A stretch of 8,065 nt of DNA from a bacterium (GTDB lineage: Bacteria; Latescibacterota; UBA2968; GCA-2709665). The DNA is taken from assembly GCA_027619145.1 (NCBI GenBank), contig JAQCGA010000159.1, forward strand, positions 1 through 8,065. Reading direction: 5' to 3'. Below the pieces are notes generated by a model that was not told the DNA's origin, searched no databases, and saw nothing but the letters and a program-made list of their open reading frames with translations. Made by a program: the position numbers and the translations under genes. Of the stretch, positions 6,806 through 8,065 are shown in pieces (position 1 is the stretch's first letter; the number at the start of each line of letters is the position of its first letter).

Positions 6806-8065
6806 CTATAGAGAAACACTGGAATACATCTCGTGCCAGGCCGCATAATTGAGCAACAACCAGATCACCGAACTGTGATCTGCTTCCCCTTTGCGGTGTT
6901 GTGCAATCAGTTCTCGAACGCCGGAAGGATTGAACAAATCCTCCGGCAACCGGCCGCCATCCGCTTCCAGATAATCCCCCACCATCTCGGACAAACCTGT
7001 CCGTAACCATTCGCGCAAAGGAACGCTGAACCCCCGCTTCCCTTTCCGAATGGTCCGATCCGGCAAAGAGCTTTTTACCGCATCGCGCAAAATCGCCTTC
7101 GTTTCCCAACCGCGCACCTTCAGCTCCGGCGGAATGCGTGCGGCAAACTCCACCAGCCGGTGGTCCAGAAACGGAGAACGGACCTCCAGGGAATGGGCCA
7201 TGCTCATTCGATCGACTTTCACCAGCATATCTTCCAGCAATCGGAACCTCAAATCCGCATATCCTGCTTTGCTCAACACCGGCAGATCCGATCGCATCAC
7301 TTCCAGAATATCCTGCGGACAACCGGGATCGCCATCCAGCGGATGCTGCTCAAGAAAATCCGCAGAAAGCAAAGACCGCAGCAACGGCTCAGCGCAGAGC
7401 GTATGCTTTTGAAAATACATGGTTTCAAACGGAAGAGAACTATCCCGAAGAATCTTTGCCGCCCGCTGGGCGCCATACCGTTTTCCACGGGGCAAACAGC
7501 CAGCACCCGCCTGCGCAAGTGCCGGCAAAAGCCGTTTCCCAACCCATTGGGGAAGCCGTCGGTACATTTCCGCAAACCGAATCCCCCGGTTTGAGGAATA
7601 GCCCGAAAACAGCTCGTCCCCTCCATCCCCACTCAGGATCACAGTTACATGTTCCCGGGCCAGCTTTGAAACATGATACGTTGGAAGAGCGGAAGAATCC
7701 CCAAACGGCTCATCAAAGTGTCGCACCAGCGCAAGCAGTGTTTCCGGCAAATTCCGGCTCAGGTCTTGCTCGCGCAACGCCAGAACCCGGTGATCCGTTC
7801 CAAAATGATCGGCAACAACCTGCGCGTCTCCCGATTCGTCCCACTCTTCCCGGTCAAACCCAATGGTAAAACTCCGGATCGGCTTGAGTCCCGCCCGGTG
7901 CGCATAGGATACCACAGCACTTGAATCCAGTCCGCCGCTCAAAAAAACGCCCAGCGGAACCTCACTCATCAGCCGGCTGCGGACGGCTTCCAGAAGCAGT
8001 TCATCCAGTTCCTCCACCCATCGCTGCGGCTTTTTCTCCGGCTCCTCCGGTTCCCCGAACTCAAC
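6806..8065 (-). CDS. asnB: AsnB-type asparagine synthetase/glutamine amidotransferase, synthetase domain (5' partial at window edge)
   Basis: Seen: the reading frame is open to the right edge of the window and ends at TAG (6806-6808), giving 419 residues. The protein carries the ATP-pyrophosphatase (PP-loop) motif SGGLDSS at residues 43-49 from the edge, FDEPFGDSSALPTY at about 117-130, SGDGGDELFSGY at 145-156, and later LVKVDRMSMAHSLEVRSPFLD. These are hallmarks of the C-terminal synthetase domain of class B asparagine synthetases. That domain adenylates a carboxylate and transfers ammonia to it. A GTG at 8015-8017 is not the start, because the protein reads in frame upstream of it; family members are about 600-640 residues, so the missing N-terminal glutaminase domain (Cys2) should lie beyond base 8065. 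Context: it is the first visible gene of a glycan operon, so an amidotransferase acting on a sugar acid or aminoacyl-glycan is as likely as free asparagine synthesis. Related paralogues are common in exopolysaccharide loci. Family certain, substrate unknown. Confidence 0.93.
   Translation of the reverse strand, partial: VEFGEPEEPEKKPQRWVEELDELLLEAVRSRLMSEVPLGVFLSGGLDSSAVVSYAHRAGLKPIRSFTIGFDREEWDESGDAQVVADHFGTDHRVLALREQDLSRNLPETLLALVRHFDEPFGDSSALPTYHVSKLAREHVTVILSGDGGDELFSGYSSNRGIRFAEMYRRLPQWVGKRLLPALAQAGAGCLPRGKRYGAQRAAKILRDSSLPFETMYFQKHTLCAEPLLRSLLSADFLEQHPLDGDPGCPQDILEVMRSDLPVLSKAGYADLRFRLLEDMLVKVDRMSMAHSLEVRSPFLDHRLVEFAARIPPELKVRGWETKAILRDAVKSSLPDRTIRKGKRGFSVPLREWLRTGLSEMVGDYLEADGGRLPEDLFNPSGVRELIAQHRKGEADHSSVIWLLLNYAAWHEMYSSVSL

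Noticed and set aside
7138..7869. A 243-codon open frame on the plus strand, plus a 232-codon frame on the minus strand at 6624-7322
   Set aside because: Both overlap the AsnB-type gene, whose motifs are unmistakable. Their translations are rich in Pro, Gly and Ser with no family resemblance.
4494..8065. Assignment to an exosortase-type polysaccharide locus
   Set aside because: AsnB-type and related genes occur in such loci, but no exosortase, PEP-CTERM protein or chain-length regulator is in the window, so the label is not supported.

Overview
The window is wall-to-wall coding DNA: eight genes, all on the minus strand, with neighbours overlapping by up to 17 nt or separated by no more than about 28 nt. 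Transcription therefore runs from base 8065 towards base 1. The first gene (asparagine-synthetase type) enters from beyond the right edge, and the last (family 2 glycosyltransferase) runs off the left edge, so both are partial. No promoter, terminator, RNA gene, mobile element, CRISPR array or repeat is visible. No gene-free stretch approaches 300 bases.

The gene content is that of a bacterial surface-polysaccharide or glycoconjugate locus. In transcription order it holds: an AsnB-type glutamine amidotransferase (8065-6806, partial); a two-TM membrane-anchored transglutaminase-like protein with an intact Cys-His-Asp triad (6793-5942); a polytopic GT-C type glycosyltransferase related to the PMT/ArnT group (5945-4494); an extended-SDR nucleotide-sugar epimerase/dehydratase (4510-3473); an ATP-grasp ligase with a Rossmann-like N-terminus (3476-2379); a class I SAM methyltransferase (2350-1649); a DegT/DnrJ/EryC1/StrS PLP sugar aminotransferase (1621-509); and a DPM-synthase-like GT2 (519-1, partial). 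Four-base ATGA overlaps (5942-5945 and 3473-3476), a 17-base overlap (4494-4510) and an 11-base overlap (509-519) point to one translationally coupled operon.

Inferred teamwork: the SDR and the aminotransferase would make a modified amino sugar as a nucleotide-linked intermediate. The methyltransferase and ATP-grasp ligase would decorate it by methylation and by an amide or peptide-like bond. GT2 would transfer sugar to a lipid carrier or acceptor on the cytoplasmic face. The GT-C protein would act from a lipid-phosphate sugar donor on the outer face of the membrane, next to the periplasmic transglutaminase-like protein. The AsnB-type enzyme could supply amide nitrogen to a sugar acid or aminoacyl group. 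The substrate and final glycan cannot be read from sequence alone.

The organism is probably a Gram-negative or otherwise diderm bacterium of intermediate GC content. The phylum cannot be assigned: the standard code is used (TGA, TAA and TAG all serve as stops), Shine-Dalgarno sites are present but uneven, and no taxonomic marker is in the window. The points most worth a second look are the SDR with Asn in place of the usual catalytic Lys (YxxxN), the AsnB/transglutaminase/GT-C trio, and the ATP-grasp ligase embedded in an amino-sugar pathway.
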